Notes under the pieces: model-generated
What the model was told of the DNA's origin: nothing
The model's input: the letters and a program-made list of their open reading frames with translations, nothing else
Database searches by the model: none
Translations under genes and position numbers: made by a program
In this document: positions 9,363 to 17,309 of the stretch, piece after piece
Position numbering within the stretch: the stretch's first letter is position 1
Layout of the letters: every line of letters starts with the position of its first letter
Assembly: GCA_020628645.1 (NCBI GenBank)
Contig: JAHDES010000006.1
Span: 89,762 to 153,761, forward strand
Origin: Saprospiraceae bacterium
GTDB lineage: Bacteria; Bacteroidota; Bacteroidia; Chitinophagales; Saprospiraceae
DNA: 64,000 nucleotides
Reading direction: 5' to 3'

Positions 9363-10601
9363 TTATTTCTTCTTTTCAGAAATGATCTCTTCTTGCATTT
9401 CTACAGCAGGTAGAGGAGAAGGTTGACAAGTAAAAGGACTTGCATCTTTTGTTAAACCTTCAAAATTATTGCCAGCATCTATATTGGTAAAAGCAGCGTC
9501 TCCTTTATTGTTGTACACACAAATTTGATATTCCTTTTTTAATTGACCATTTGCATCAACATGATCTTCACCAAAGATGCCATCAATTGCAATTTGAGGA
9601 ACATTACGTCCAAACTTTAGAAAAGCTAATTTTCCAAGATCATTTTTCAAGGTAGGCATTCGCTTTTTACGTTTAAAGGTATTGTCATGAACAGAAACTC
9701 GATACGAGTATGGATCATATGCTTCATCTTTAATTGGTGTTTCTGTGATATAATAACTTGCAATAGCAACGCCAAATGTTTTATTTTCAGTAATTGTATT
9801 ATCAAAAATCTCCACATCATTGGCAGCTAAAAGAATAATTCCAGTACCTGGAGGCACTGTTGCGACGATATTTCCTTTTGGAGCGAAATTTTTATAATTA
9901 TTCTCAACAATTGTGTTATTATAAACACGAGTATAACCACCTTGTTTTTTAATTAAACCAGGTAAATCAAAGACTAAGATACCTCCTGTATTTTGATAAG
10001 CATAGTTGTTATACACATCTGCATTAGTCGTATTTTCAATCTCAATTCCTGCTACGTTTTTGATCGCTCGACAATTTCGAACCACCACTTTATCCGATTG
10101 CCCCACATAAATGCCTGCATCTGATGCGCCAAATGCTTCACAACCATCGATCATTACATTGGTACATTGTACAGGATAAAGCCCATATGCCCCATTTGAT
10201 TTTTTAGGTTTACCCGTCCAAGCAGTTTTCACGGCAAGGAATCGTATACCATCCACATCTTGAGTTTTGATAGCATCGCCTTTTGTATCTTCAACTGTAA
10301 AATCTTTTAAGGTAATTTTACTGGCATTAGTTACTTTTATACCTTCTGCCCCTTCTGTTTGTCCTTTAAAAGAAAGAATGGTTTTATCCATACCTGCACC
10401 TACAATGGTAATGTTCTTTTTATCATCCAACCAAAGGGGTTTATTGAGTGTGAATTTTCCTTCAGGCAAAGTAATGGTCGCTCCATCTTCAGCCATGATG
10501 AAGGCAGTTTGCAATTTTTTTTGAATCTTTTTTTGCGCACTTGCAAAAGTAGAGAAGGAAATGATAAGACCAATAATTAGAATAGATTGTAGTGGGCGCA
10601 T
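9363..10601 (-). CDS. Secreted parallel beta-helix repeat protein (TIGR03805-like)
   Basis: This 412-residue protein has a signal peptide (about residues 1-22, ending ASAQ). The body is a right-handed beta-helix of short repeating turns rich in V/I-x-N and G-I/G-V steps, such as GIEIENTTNADVYNN and GIILLAANDVEIFDN. It resembles NosD/CASH-type carbohydrate-associated folds but has no recognisable lyase catalytic triad. It belongs to the family that pairs with diheme SO2930-like proteins, whose gene follows on the same strand. The two probably act together outside the cytoplasmic membrane; the substrate is unknown. Confidence 0.85.
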   Translation of the reverse strand: MRPLQSILIIGLIISFSTFASAQKKIQKKLQTAFIMAEDGATITLPEGKFTLNKPLWLDDKKNITIVGAGMDKTILSFKGQTEGAEGIKVTNASKITLKDFTVEDTKGDAIKTQDVDGIRFLAVKTAWTGKPKKSNGAYGLYPVQCTNVMIDGCEAFGASDAGIYVGQSDKVVVRNCRAIKNVAGIEIENTTNADVYNNYAYQNTGGILVFDLPGLIKKQGGYTRVYNNTIVENNYKNFAPKGNIVATVPPGTGIILLAANDVEIFDNTITENKTFGVAIASYYITETPIKDEAYDPYSYRVSVHDNTFKRKKRMPTLKNDLGKLAFLKFGRNVPQIAIDGIFGEDHVDANGQLKKEYQICVYNNKGDAAFTNIDAGNNFEGLTKDASPFTCQPSPLPAVEMQEEIISEKKK

Positions 10602-10688
10602 TGGATGAAAAATTTAAATGAGCAACGATGGATGATAAAAATACAATTTTTTTAGTTCATCTACTCAAAAAATGAGTTTCTTTACTCC

Positions 10689-11294
10689 ATGAATAATGAA
10701 AAAACCACTTCTTGTCTGCTTATCTTTATTAAAAATATAGAAAAAGGAAAGGTCAAAACTCGATTAGCTCAAACGCTAGGTGATGAGAAAGCCTTGCAAA
10801 TTTATCAAGCATTATTAAATCATACCAGAGAAATATGTTTGCCAGTTCCTGTTCAACGACATTTATATTACAGCCAATATATTGACGAGACGGATGCGTG
10901 GGAGAAAACCAATTTCATTAAAAAAGTACAATCAAAGGGTAATTTGGGTAAACGAATGCAGCTTGCTTTTCAAACTGCATTTCGAGATGCTGAAAAAGTG
11001 GTAATTATAGGAAGTGACTGTGCCTCTTTGACTAGTGAACTAATCGTACAAGCTTTTGCACAACTAGATCGCTTTGATGTAGTGCTAGGCCCTGCATTAG
11101 ATGGAGGATACTATCTTTTAGGGATGCGCCAGTTTATTCCTTCTTTGTTTGAAAATATAGCTTGGAGTACCGCTACCGTCTTAGATGAAACGATCAAAAA
11201 AGGCATGACAGAAGGACATTCTTATTTTTTATTACCTGAACTATCTGATATTGATTATGCAGAAGATTGGGAACAATGGGGCTGGGAGATTTGA
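10689..11294 (+). CDS. TIGR04282/DUF2064 glycosyltransferase-like protein
   Basis: This 201-residue cytoplasmic protein has a nucleotide-sugar transferase (GT-A-like) fold. Its family markers are the opening LLIFIKNIEKGKVKTRLAQ, then VVIIGSDCASL (an SDC/SDxP-type metal-binding position near 113-116) and LGPALDGGYYLLGM. The family is annotated as an arsenosugar-biosynthesis-associated or rSAM/selenodomain-associated glycosyltransferase. No radical-SAM partner is present here, so the pathway is unassigned. A perfect 8-bp hairpin follows the gene. Confidence 0.85.
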   Translation: MNNEKTTSCLLIFIKNIEKGKVKTRLAQTLGDEKALQIYQALLNHTREICLPVPVQRHLYYSQYIDETDAWEKTNFIKKVQSKGNLGKRMQLAFQTAFRDAEKVVIIGSDCASLTSELIVQAFAQLDRFDVVLGPALDGGYYLLGMRQFIPSLFENIAWSTATVLDETIKKGMTEGHSYFLLPELSDIDYAEDWEQWGWEI

Positions 11295-11315
11295 AAAAAA
11301 AATTACTGTTTTCTG

Positions 11316-11335
11316 CTCAGACATTCTTGTCTGAG
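11316..11335. terminator. Hairpin downstream of the DUF2064 gene
   Basis: CTCAGACA, a 4-base loop, then TGTCTGAG forms a perfect 8-bp stem 20 bases after the stop codon. The following bases (GATTTAATTA) are not a real T-run, so termination is only possible, not clear. Confidence 0.35.
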
Positions 11336-11430
11336 GATTTAATTACTTGTCATGACAAATAAATTAATTGTCATACTAACAAATTTCATTTTTTTTATTT
11401 AACTTGGGAATAGATTCGGGTTAAAAAATG

Positions 11431-11545
11431 GTTCTTAGCCAAAAATTGTGGCTTCAATGGAACTTCAAAATGCTTGTCTTTCATCCCGACAATTATCGGG
11501 AATCAAGCCTTTACATTTTTTATTCCACACAATTTGTCTAAGAAC
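11431..11545 (-). repeat. MITE-like element, family R1 copy b
   Basis: Bounded by GTTCTTAGCC and GTCTAAGAAC and about 115 bases long. It has the family's internal segment CCCGACAATTATCGGG, itself a hairpin. It ends 25 bases before the hppD start, so it lies within or just upstream of that gene's leader. Confidence 0.8.
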
Positions 11546-11570
11546 GTAACAAATAAAACCATCTTATATT

Positions 11571-12698
11571 ATGAATGCGACTATTCCAAAAGTCTACAAA
11601 GAGGCTCAAGATTTCATGCCATTAAATGGTACTGATTACCTAGAGTTATACGTCAGCAACTCCAAGCAAGCTGCCCATTTTTACAAAACTGCTTTTGGCT
11701 TTCAATCCTTAGCGTATGCAGGATTAGAAACTGGTCTTAAAGATCGAGAAAGCTATGTGGTAGTACAGGATAAAATCCGTTTAGTCTTAACCTCACCTTT
11801 AAAAAGTGGAACTGCCATTGGTCAACATATTGATAAACATGGGGACGGTATAAAAGTAGTTGCCCTTTGGGTAGATGATGCGGTTTATGCCTACAATACA
11901 GCAATTGAGCGCGGAGCAGAGTCGTTTATGCCACCTACCATAGAAGAAGATGAAAATGGAAAGGTTGTTCGTTCAGGAATTTATACCTATGGCGAAACGG
12001 TACATATCTTTGTAGAGCGTAAAGATTACAAGGGTATATTTTTACCTGGTTTTCGTAAGTGGGAAACGCCCCATTTCAGTCCTGCTCCTACAGGTCTAAG
12101 ATTCGTCGATCATATGGTGGGAAATGTTCAACTCGGCGATATGGATAAATGGGTCAATTTTTATGAAGAGGTAATGGGCTTTGTAAATATCTTGACTTTT
12201 GATGACAACGATATTTCTACAGAATATACAGCCTTGATGAGCAAGGTTGTTAGTAATGGAAATGGACGTATCAAATTTCCTATTAATGAACCCGCCATTG
12301 GAAAAAAACGCTCCCAAGTAGACGAATATCTCGACTTTTATGAAGGTGAAGGCGTACAACATATTGCGGTAGCGACTGATGATATTATAGAAACGGTTAC
12401 GCAACTTCGAAGTCGAGGGGTAGAATTCCTTCGTGTACCTGATACCTATTATGATGCCGTAACAGATCGTGTAGGAAAAATTGATGAAGATATTGCACCT
12501 TTACGAGAATTAGGTATCTTAGTAGATCGTGATGATGAGGGTTATTTATTACAAATTTTTACTAAGCCCGTTGAGCCTCGTCCAACGATGTTTTTTGAAA
12601 TTATTCAACGAAAAGGAGCGCTCTCTTTCGGAAAAGGGAACTTTAAAGCACTTTTTGAAGCCATCGAACGAGAACAGGCACTTAGAGGAACACTTTAG
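11571..12698 (+). CDS. hppD: 4-hydroxyphenylpyruvate dioxygenase
   Basis: This 375-residue cytoplasmic Fe(II) enzyme converts 4-hydroxyphenylpyruvate to homogentisate in tyrosine degradation. It has two vicinal-oxygen-chelate domains. The three iron ligands are visible as His181 (FVDHMVGN), His264 (GVQHIAVATDD) and Glu343 (FFEIIQRKG). The length is normal. The product is the substrate of HmgA, encoded 44 bases downstream, so the two genes form one unit. Maleylacetoacetate isomerase and fumarylacetoacetase, which complete the pathway, are not in the window. Confidence 0.96.
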   Translation: MNATIPKVYKEAQDFMPLNGTDYLELYVSNSKQAAHFYKTAFGFQSLAYAGLETGLKDRESYVVVQDKIRLVLTSPLKSGTAIGQHIDKHGDGIKVVALWVDDAVYAYNTAIERGAESFMPPTIEEDENGKVVRSGIYTYGETVHIFVERKDYKGIFLPGFRKWETPHFSPAPTGLRFVDHMVGNVQLGDMDKWVNFYEEVMGFVNILTFDDNDISTEYTALMSKVVSNGNGRIKFPINEPAIGKKRSQVDEYLDFYEGEGVQHIAVATDDIIETVTQLRSRGVEFLRVPDTYYDAVTDRVGKIDEDIAPLRELGILVDRDDEGYLLQIFTKPVEPRPTMFFEIIQRKGALSFGKGNFKALFEAIEREQALRGTL

Positions 12699-12742
12699 TC
12701 TCTGTATACCACATCATCATTACAAAAGAAAATCCATTTAGC

Positions 12743-13906
12743 ATGCCCATTTATCATAAACTCGGGAAAATACCTCAAAAACGACATACGCAGTTTGAAA
12801 AAGCGGATGGTAGCTTATATTATGAGCAATTATTTGGTACAATTGGTTTTGATGGAATGTCTACTTTGATGTATCACGTCCATCGTCCAACACAAGTAAA
12901 AGAAATTATTTCTAGCAAAGATGTTAGCCCAAAAATTGCAGTGGAACGAAATATTACGGCTCGTAAATTGATTGGATTTGATGTAGCTCCTCAAGATGAT
13001 TTTATTGATGCACGGGAACAGTTAATGGTAAACAATGACATCCAAATAGGCGTTGCTGCTCCTCGCTTATCCATGAAGGATTATTTCTATAAAAATGCAG
13101 ATGCAGATGAAATGTTGTTCATTCATAAAGGAACAGGTACTCTCAAAACAATGGTAGGAAATATTCCTTTTGAATATGGCGATTATCTCATCATTCCAAG
13201 GGGCATGATCTACCAAATAGAATTTGATACCACAGACAATCGTATTCTTTATGCGGAATCGTTTCATCCCATTTATACCCCAAAACGTTATCGCAATTGG
13301 TTTGGACAATTACTAGAACATTCTCCTTTTTGTGAACGAGATTATATTCTTCCTGAAAATTTAGAAACGCATGATGAAGAAGGGGAGTTTTTGATGAAAA
13401 TCAAGAAGCAAAATACGATCCATGAGCTAGTTTACGCAACCCACCCTTTCGATGTAGTGGGCTGGGATGGCTATAATTATCCTTATGGTTTTTCCATCCA
13501 CAATTTTGAACCTATCACGGGTCGAGTTCATCAACCGCCTCCTGTTCATCAAACCTTTGAGACTAAGGCTTTTGTGATTTGTTCTTTTTGTCCACGTTTA
13601 TATGACTATCATCCCAAGTCGATTCCTGCACCTTATAATCATTCTAATATTGATTCAGATGAAATGCTCTATTATGTCGATGGAGATTTTATGAGTCGAA
13701 CAAATATTGGCCCAGGACATATTTCATTGCATCCTTCGGGTATTCCTCATGGCCCACATCCTGGTACTTATGAGGCAAGTATTGGTCAAAAAGAAACAGC
13801 AGAATTAGCGGTAATGATTGATACGTTCAAGCCTTTACAAATCACTGAAAATGCTTTGAAAATTGATGATGGTAAATACTATAAATCTTGGTTAGCACAT
13901 CATTAA
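12743..13906 (+). CDS. hmgA: Homogentisate 1,2-dioxygenase
   Basis: This 387-residue cupin-fold iron enzyme opens the ring of homogentisate to maleylacetoacetate. The likely iron ligands are His300 and Glu307 (YNHSNIDSDE) and His336 (SGIPHGPHPG). It is about 50 residues shorter than the proteobacterial and eukaryotic enzymes, mainly at the N-terminus, as is common in Bacteroidota. It follows hppD by 44 bases. A 140-base inverted-repeat element begins right at its stop codon and separates it from the aminomuconate genes. Confidence 0.94.
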   Translation: MPIYHKLGKIPQKRHTQFEKADGSLYYEQLFGTIGFDGMSTLMYHVHRPTQVKEIISSKDVSPKIAVERNITARKLIGFDVAPQDDFIDAREQLMVNNDIQIGVAAPRLSMKDYFYKNADADEMLFIHKGTGTLKTMVGNIPFEYGDYLIIPRGMIYQIEFDTTDNRILYAESFHPIYTPKRYRNWFGQLLEHSPFCERDYILPENLETHDEEGEFLMKIKKQNTIHELVYATHPFDVVGWDGYNYPYGFSIHNFEPITGRVHQPPPVHQTFETKAFVICSFCPRLYDYHPKSIPAPYNHSNIDSDEMLYYVDGDFMSRTNIGPGHISLHPSGIPHGPHPGTYEASIGQKETAELAVMIDTFKPLQITENALKIDDGKYYKSWLAHH

Positions 13907-14045
13907 GTAAGGGGAGTTAATTAATTGGGCAAAAAAAATGATTTTCTGAAATGGGCAAAAATACCGACAGTATGGAGGTTTTTAGACCTTTTTGGGAAAT
14001 CTTAAAGGATTTTTTCTGCCCGATTAATCCCCTAAAACTACTTAA
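13906..14045. repeat. 140-bp inverted-repeat element, copy 1 (family R3)
   Basis: Nearly identical to 57564-57703. The left end AAGTAAGGGG, then TTAATTAATTGGGCA, mirrors the right end TGCCCGATTAATCCCC, then ACTACTT. No reading frame. The element starts at the last base of the hmgA stop codon. The remaining stretch to 14209 is AT-rich with no recognisable feature. Confidence 0.8.
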
Positions 14046-14209
14046 GAGTTATATTATAAATAGACTGACTTATTTATTTCTAAGAGAAGCTTTCCAATAG
14101 ATTTTGGCTGATTTAAATATCCTGTTTTTGATGGATGTAAGAACCATTATTAACCCTAGAAATTATTGATTAAATTTAATCTTTATTTCCAATCTAATAA
14201 TTTACACTA

Positions 14210-14629
14210 ATGCAAGGAAAAATTTTAAAAGACAAAGCAAAACCACTAGGTAATTATACACATGTTAAACGTGTCGGAGATTTCATTTATGTTGCTGGAA
14301 CGAGTAGCCGCCGTCCAGATAATACACACGTTGGAGCAGTTCAAGATACAGATGGAAACTGGCAATTGGATATTAAAGCGCAAACAAAAGCAGTCATCGA
14401 GAATATTGGAGCTTTATTAAAAGAAGAAGGAGCTGATCTATCGCATGTAATTGATATGACTTCTTTTTTGGTAGATATGAAAGATTTCAAAGGCTATAAT
14501 GAAGTTTATGCTACTTTTTTTAAAGGGCTTTCTGCCCCAACCCGTACGACGGTAGCTGTGCACCAACTGCCACACCCCAATTTATTAATCGAAATGAAAG
14601 CAATTGCTTATTTACCTTTAGAAAGATAA
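14210..14629 (+). CDS. RidA-fold protein, probable 2-aminomuconate deaminase
   Basis: This 139-residue protein has the YjgF/YER057c/UK114 (RidA) fold. The segments GNYTHVKRVGDFIYVAGTSS, RRPD near residues 33-36 and TRTTVAVHQLPHPNLLIE are characteristic of the 2-aminomuconate deaminase subgroup (AmnD/NbaF) rather than of generic imine deaminases, which end in an ARAAVEV-type motif. That enzyme converts 2-aminomuconate to 4-oxalocrotonate in the 3-hydroxyanthranilate meta-cleavage route. The downstream genes encode other steps of the same route, which supports the call. The family fold is sure; the precise substrate is inferred from motif and context. Confidence 0.8.
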   Translation: MQGKILKDKAKPLGNYTHVKRVGDFIYVAGTSSRRPDNTHVGAVQDTDGNWQLDIKAQTKAVIENIGALLKEEGADLSHVIDMTSFLVDMKDFKGYNEVYATFFKGLSAPTRTTVAVHQLPHPNLLIEMKAIAYLPLER

Positions 14630-14636
14630 GTAAGTA

Positions 14637-14762
14637 GGCGGACAAAATTACTTGTATGAAAATGACTGCCCTCATAAAAATCATAAATAATTGATGATAA
14701 GAAGATTATGTTGATTTTTTGAGGGATTACAAAGGCATTTTTCATACTAATTTTTCTGCCCA
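14637..14762. repeat. Imperfect long inverted repeat between the deaminase and acetaldehyde dehydrogenase genes
   Basis: The left arm (GTATGAAAATG, then TGCCCTCATAAAAATCA) pairs imperfectly with the right arm (TGATTTTTTGAGGG, then GGCATTTTTCATAC). Together they make a hairpin of about 126 bases with conserved GGC/GCC edges. No second copy was found in the window. It is MITE-like by structure. Confidence 0.6.
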
Positions 14763-14788
14763 TAAACTTAGTTATATAAAAATTAGAT

Positions 14789-15712
14789 ATGTCGAAAGTA
14801 AAAGTAGCCATAATTGGTTCTGGAAATATTGGTACCGATTTAATGATAAAAATCATCCGAAATGCACAACACCTTGAAATGAGCGTGATGGTCGGCATTG
14901 ACCCCAATTCAGATGGATTAGCCCGTGCCAAACGAATGGGATATAGCACGACACACGAAGGAATTGATGGTTTAATTCAACTTCCAGAATGGCAAGATAT
15001 TCAACTCATTTTTGATGCCACATCTGCCAAAGCACATCATTATAATTGGAAGATCATCCAGCAATATCCAGATAAAAAGGTTATTGATTTGACGCCTGCC
15101 GCCATCGGCCCTTTTTTAATTCCACCCGTTAATTTTGAAACGAGTCAAGAAGTTCGTAATGTCAATATGGTTACGTGTGGAGGACAAGCTACGATTCCAA
15201 TGGTAGCCGCCGTCAATCGTGTTGCAAAGGTGCATTATGGAGAAATAGTCGCTTCTATCGCAAGTAAATCCGCTGGACCTGGCACACGCGCCAATATTGA
15301 TGAATTTACAGAAACCACAGCTCATGCCATTGAACAAGTAGGTGGTGCAGATAAAGGAAAAGCGATCATCATCCTTAATCCTGCTGAACCTCCCGTCGTG
15401 ATGCGCGACACTATTTTTACTTTGAGTGAGCAAGCTGATCGAACCGCTATTCGAAAAAGTATTCATGAAATGGTGGAAGCGGTTCAGCAATATGTTCCAG
15501 GGTATACCTTACATCAAGAAGTTCAATTTGATGATATTCCTGAAGAGCAAGCCGTTTTTATTGAAGGATTAGGCTATCGACATGGCTTAAAAACGACCAT
15601 TTTATTGCAAGTACGTGGCGCAGGGCATTATCTCCCTGAATATGCTGGAAATTTAGACATTATGACGAGTGCTGCTTTGGCAACAGGAGAGCGATTGGCA
15701 GCGGGTAATTAA
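14789..15712 (+). CDS. Acetaldehyde dehydrogenase (acetylating)
   Basis: This 307-residue MhpF/DmpF/NbaJ-type enzyme converts acetaldehyde, NAD+ and CoA to acetyl-CoA. The Rossmann motif [13 protein letters not shown] is at residues 8-20. The catalytic cysteine is Cys130 in [11 protein letters not shown]. The usual partner is 4-hydroxy-2-oxovalerate aldolase, which channels acetaldehyde directly to it; that gene follows after an inserted four-helix-bundle gene. Length and motifs are normal. Confidence 0.93.
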   Translation: MSKVKVAIIGSGNIGTDLMIKIIRNAQHLEMSVMVGIDPNSDGLARAKRMGYSTTHEGIDGLIQLPEWQDIQLIFDATSAKAHHYNWKIIQQYPDKKVIDLTPAAIGPFLIPPVNFETSQEVRNVNMVTCGGQATIPMVAAVNRVAKVHYGEIVASIASKSAGPGTRANIDEFTETTAHAIEQVGGADKGKAIIILNPAEPPVVMRDTIFTLSEQADRTAIRKSIHEMVEAVQQYVPGYTLHQEVQFDDIPEEQAVFIEGLGYRHGLKTTILLQVRGAGHYLPEYAGNLDIMTSAALATGERLAAGN

Positions 15713-15774
15713 AATAAAAATGACAATTAAAATGAAAATTTTTCAAATGTAAAAATTGAAAAATAGCAAAAACT

Positions 15775-16149
15775 ATGAATGAGAAAACGTATAATTTTGA
15801 AGATAGACTGGTTGAATTTGCTGGAGAATGTATTTTCTTTTGTAAAACATTACCTAATGATTCAGCTGGTAAATATTATGCAGATCAGATTTTAAGATCT
15901 TCTGGAAGTGCAGCTTTAAATTATGGAGAAGCGCAAGGCACGACAACTCCAAAAGACTTTATTCATAAAATGACACTTGTTCTCAAAGAATTAAAGGAAA
16001 CAAAAGTTGCTGTTAAAATTCTGTCCTATGCAAAAATTGGTGACACTAATAAATTAGAAAATTTACAGAAAGAGTCTACCGAATTAGCAGCAATTAGTGC
16101 AAAAATGATATTAAATAAAAAGAGAAATCGAATCAATATTGGAAATTAG
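15775..16149 (+). CDS. Four-helix-bundle protein (23S rRNA intervening-sequence protein family)
   Basis: This 124-residue all-helical protein contains the family signature: FEDRLVEFA at the start, a DQILRSSGSAALNYGEAQG helix turn near residues 40-58, and KMTLVLKELKETKVAVKIL later. Relatives were first noted as ORFs in 23S rRNA intervening sequences and form pentamers; their function is unknown. The gene splits the acetaldehyde dehydrogenase/aldolase pair. AT-rich mirror sequences flank it: AATTAAAATGAAAATT at about 15725 and ATTTTCATTTTAATTTT-type repeats at 16176-16210. This suggests it arrived as a small mobile unit. Confidence 0.85.
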   Translation: MNEKTYNFEDRLVEFAGECIFFCKTLPNDSAGKYYADQILRSSGSAALNYGEAQGTTTPKDFIHKMTLVLKELKETKVAVKILSYAKIGDTNKLENLQKESTELAAISAKMILNKKRNRINIGN

Positions 16150-16175
16150 AATTGTAGAAGAATAATTAACCCTTT

Positions 16176-16213
16176 TCATTTTAATTTTAATTTTCATTTT
16201 AATTTTCATTTTA
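16176..16213. repeat. AT-rich short tandem repeat next to the four-helix-bundle gene
   Basis: Three or four copies of a TTTTAATTTTCA-type unit lie just before the aldolase ATG. The reverse complement of the unit appears upstream of the four-helix-bundle gene around 15725-15740, so the gene is bracketed by inverted copies. Confidence 0.55.
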
Positions 16214-16214
16214 A

Positions 16215-17222
16215 ATGAATCACAAACTATACATCCAAGACGTAACTCTTCGCGACGGAATGCATCCGATCCGCCATCAATATTCCAAACAACAAATTAA
16301 GGAATTGGCTATTGCCTTGGATCAAGCGAAGGTCGATGCCATTGAAATTTCACACGGAGATGGATTGACGGGAGGAAGTTTTAATTATGGGTTTGGGGCA
16401 CATACCGATTGGGATTGGTTAGAAGGAGTTGCAGAAGAACTAACTCATGCCAAATTAACGACCCTCCTCATTCCAGGAATTGGAACTATTGAAGACCTCA
16501 AACGGGCAAGAGATTTGGGCGTTGAATCCGTTCGTGTAGCGACCCATTCAACGGAAGCTGATATTTCCGCACAACATATCGAAGCAGCTCGAAAAATGGA
16601 GATGGACGTTTCGGGTTTTTTAATGATGGCGCACATGAATGACGCGCAGGGATTGGCGAAGCAAGCGAAATTGATGGAAGACTATGGGGCTTTATGTGTG
16701 TACGTAACCGATTCAGCAGGCGCATTATTGATGGATGGTGTGCGCGATCGAATAAAAGCCTTCAAAGCTATTCTAAAACCAGAAACCGAAATGGGTATTC
16801 ATTGTCATCATAATTTATCCTTGGGCGTAGCAAATACCATCGTAGCTATGCAGGAAGGCGCGAATCGTTTGGATGCCTCTTTAGCAGGAATGGGGGCAGG
16901 TGCAGGGAATTGTCCTTTGGAGGTGTTGATTGCCTATTTGAATAAAATGGGAGCGGAATGCAACGCTGATTTATTTCAATTAATGGATTTGGCAGATGAT
17001 TTTATTCGTCCTTTACAAACGCGACCTGTACAAGTAGATCGAGAAACGTTGTCTTTAGGCTATTCTGGCGTATATTCTAGTTTCTTATTGCATGCCGAAC
17101 GTGCTGCGAAGAAATATGGTTTGGATACGCGAACCATCCTTAATGAACTAGGCAAACGAAAAATGGTGGGCGGACAAGAAGATATGATCGTAGATGTCGC
17201 TTTAGATCTTTTGAAAAGATAG
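16215..17222 (+). CDS. 4-hydroxy-2-oxovalerate aldolase
   Basis: This 335-residue DmpG/MhpE/NbaI-type TIM-barrel aldolase splits 4-hydroxy-2-oxovalerate into pyruvate and acetaldehyde. The HMG-CoA-lyase-like opening [13 protein letters not shown] (about residues 11-23) carries the catalytic Arg and metal-binding Asp. [10 protein letters not shown] provides the metal-binding histidines near residue 196. The [12 protein letters not shown] loop is typical. It normally forms a channeling complex with the acetaldehyde dehydrogenase encoded upstream. Its ATG sits directly after the AT-rich repeat, with no Shine-Dalgarno site. Confidence 0.93.
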   Translation: MNHKLYIQDVTLRDGMHPIRHQYSKQQIKELAIALDQAKVDAIEISHGDGLTGGSFNYGFGAHTDWDWLEGVAEELTHAKLTTLLIPGIGTIEDLKRARDLGVESVRVATHSTEADISAQHIEAARKMEMDVSGFLMMAHMNDAQGLAKQAKLMEDYGALCVYVTDSAGALLMDGVRDRIKAFKAILKPETEMGIHCHHNLSLGVANTIVAMQEGANRLDASLAGMGAGAGNCPLEVLIAYLNKMGAECNADLFQLMDLADDFIRPLQTRPVQVDRETLSLGYSGVYSSFLLHAERAAKKYGLDTRTILNELGKRKMVGGQEDMIVDVALDLLKR

Positions 17223-17232
17223 AACTTTATAA

Positions 17233-17302
17233 AGTGCAAGTTCAAGTATCAAGTTCAAACTCAATTGATACTTGCACTTGAGGCTTGCGCTTGAACTTGA
17301 AA
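17233..17302. repeat. Inverted repeat of CAAGT-rich sequence before the aldehyde dehydrogenase
   Basis: Left arm GCAAGTTCAAGTATCAAGTT and right arm CTTGCGCTTGAACTTG (with TTGATACTTGCACTTGA between) can fold into a hairpin filling most of the 87-base gap between the aldolase and aldehyde dehydrogenase genes. No T-run follows. It could be a processing site or a small element. Confidence 0.5.
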
Positions 17303-17309
17303 TATTAAA

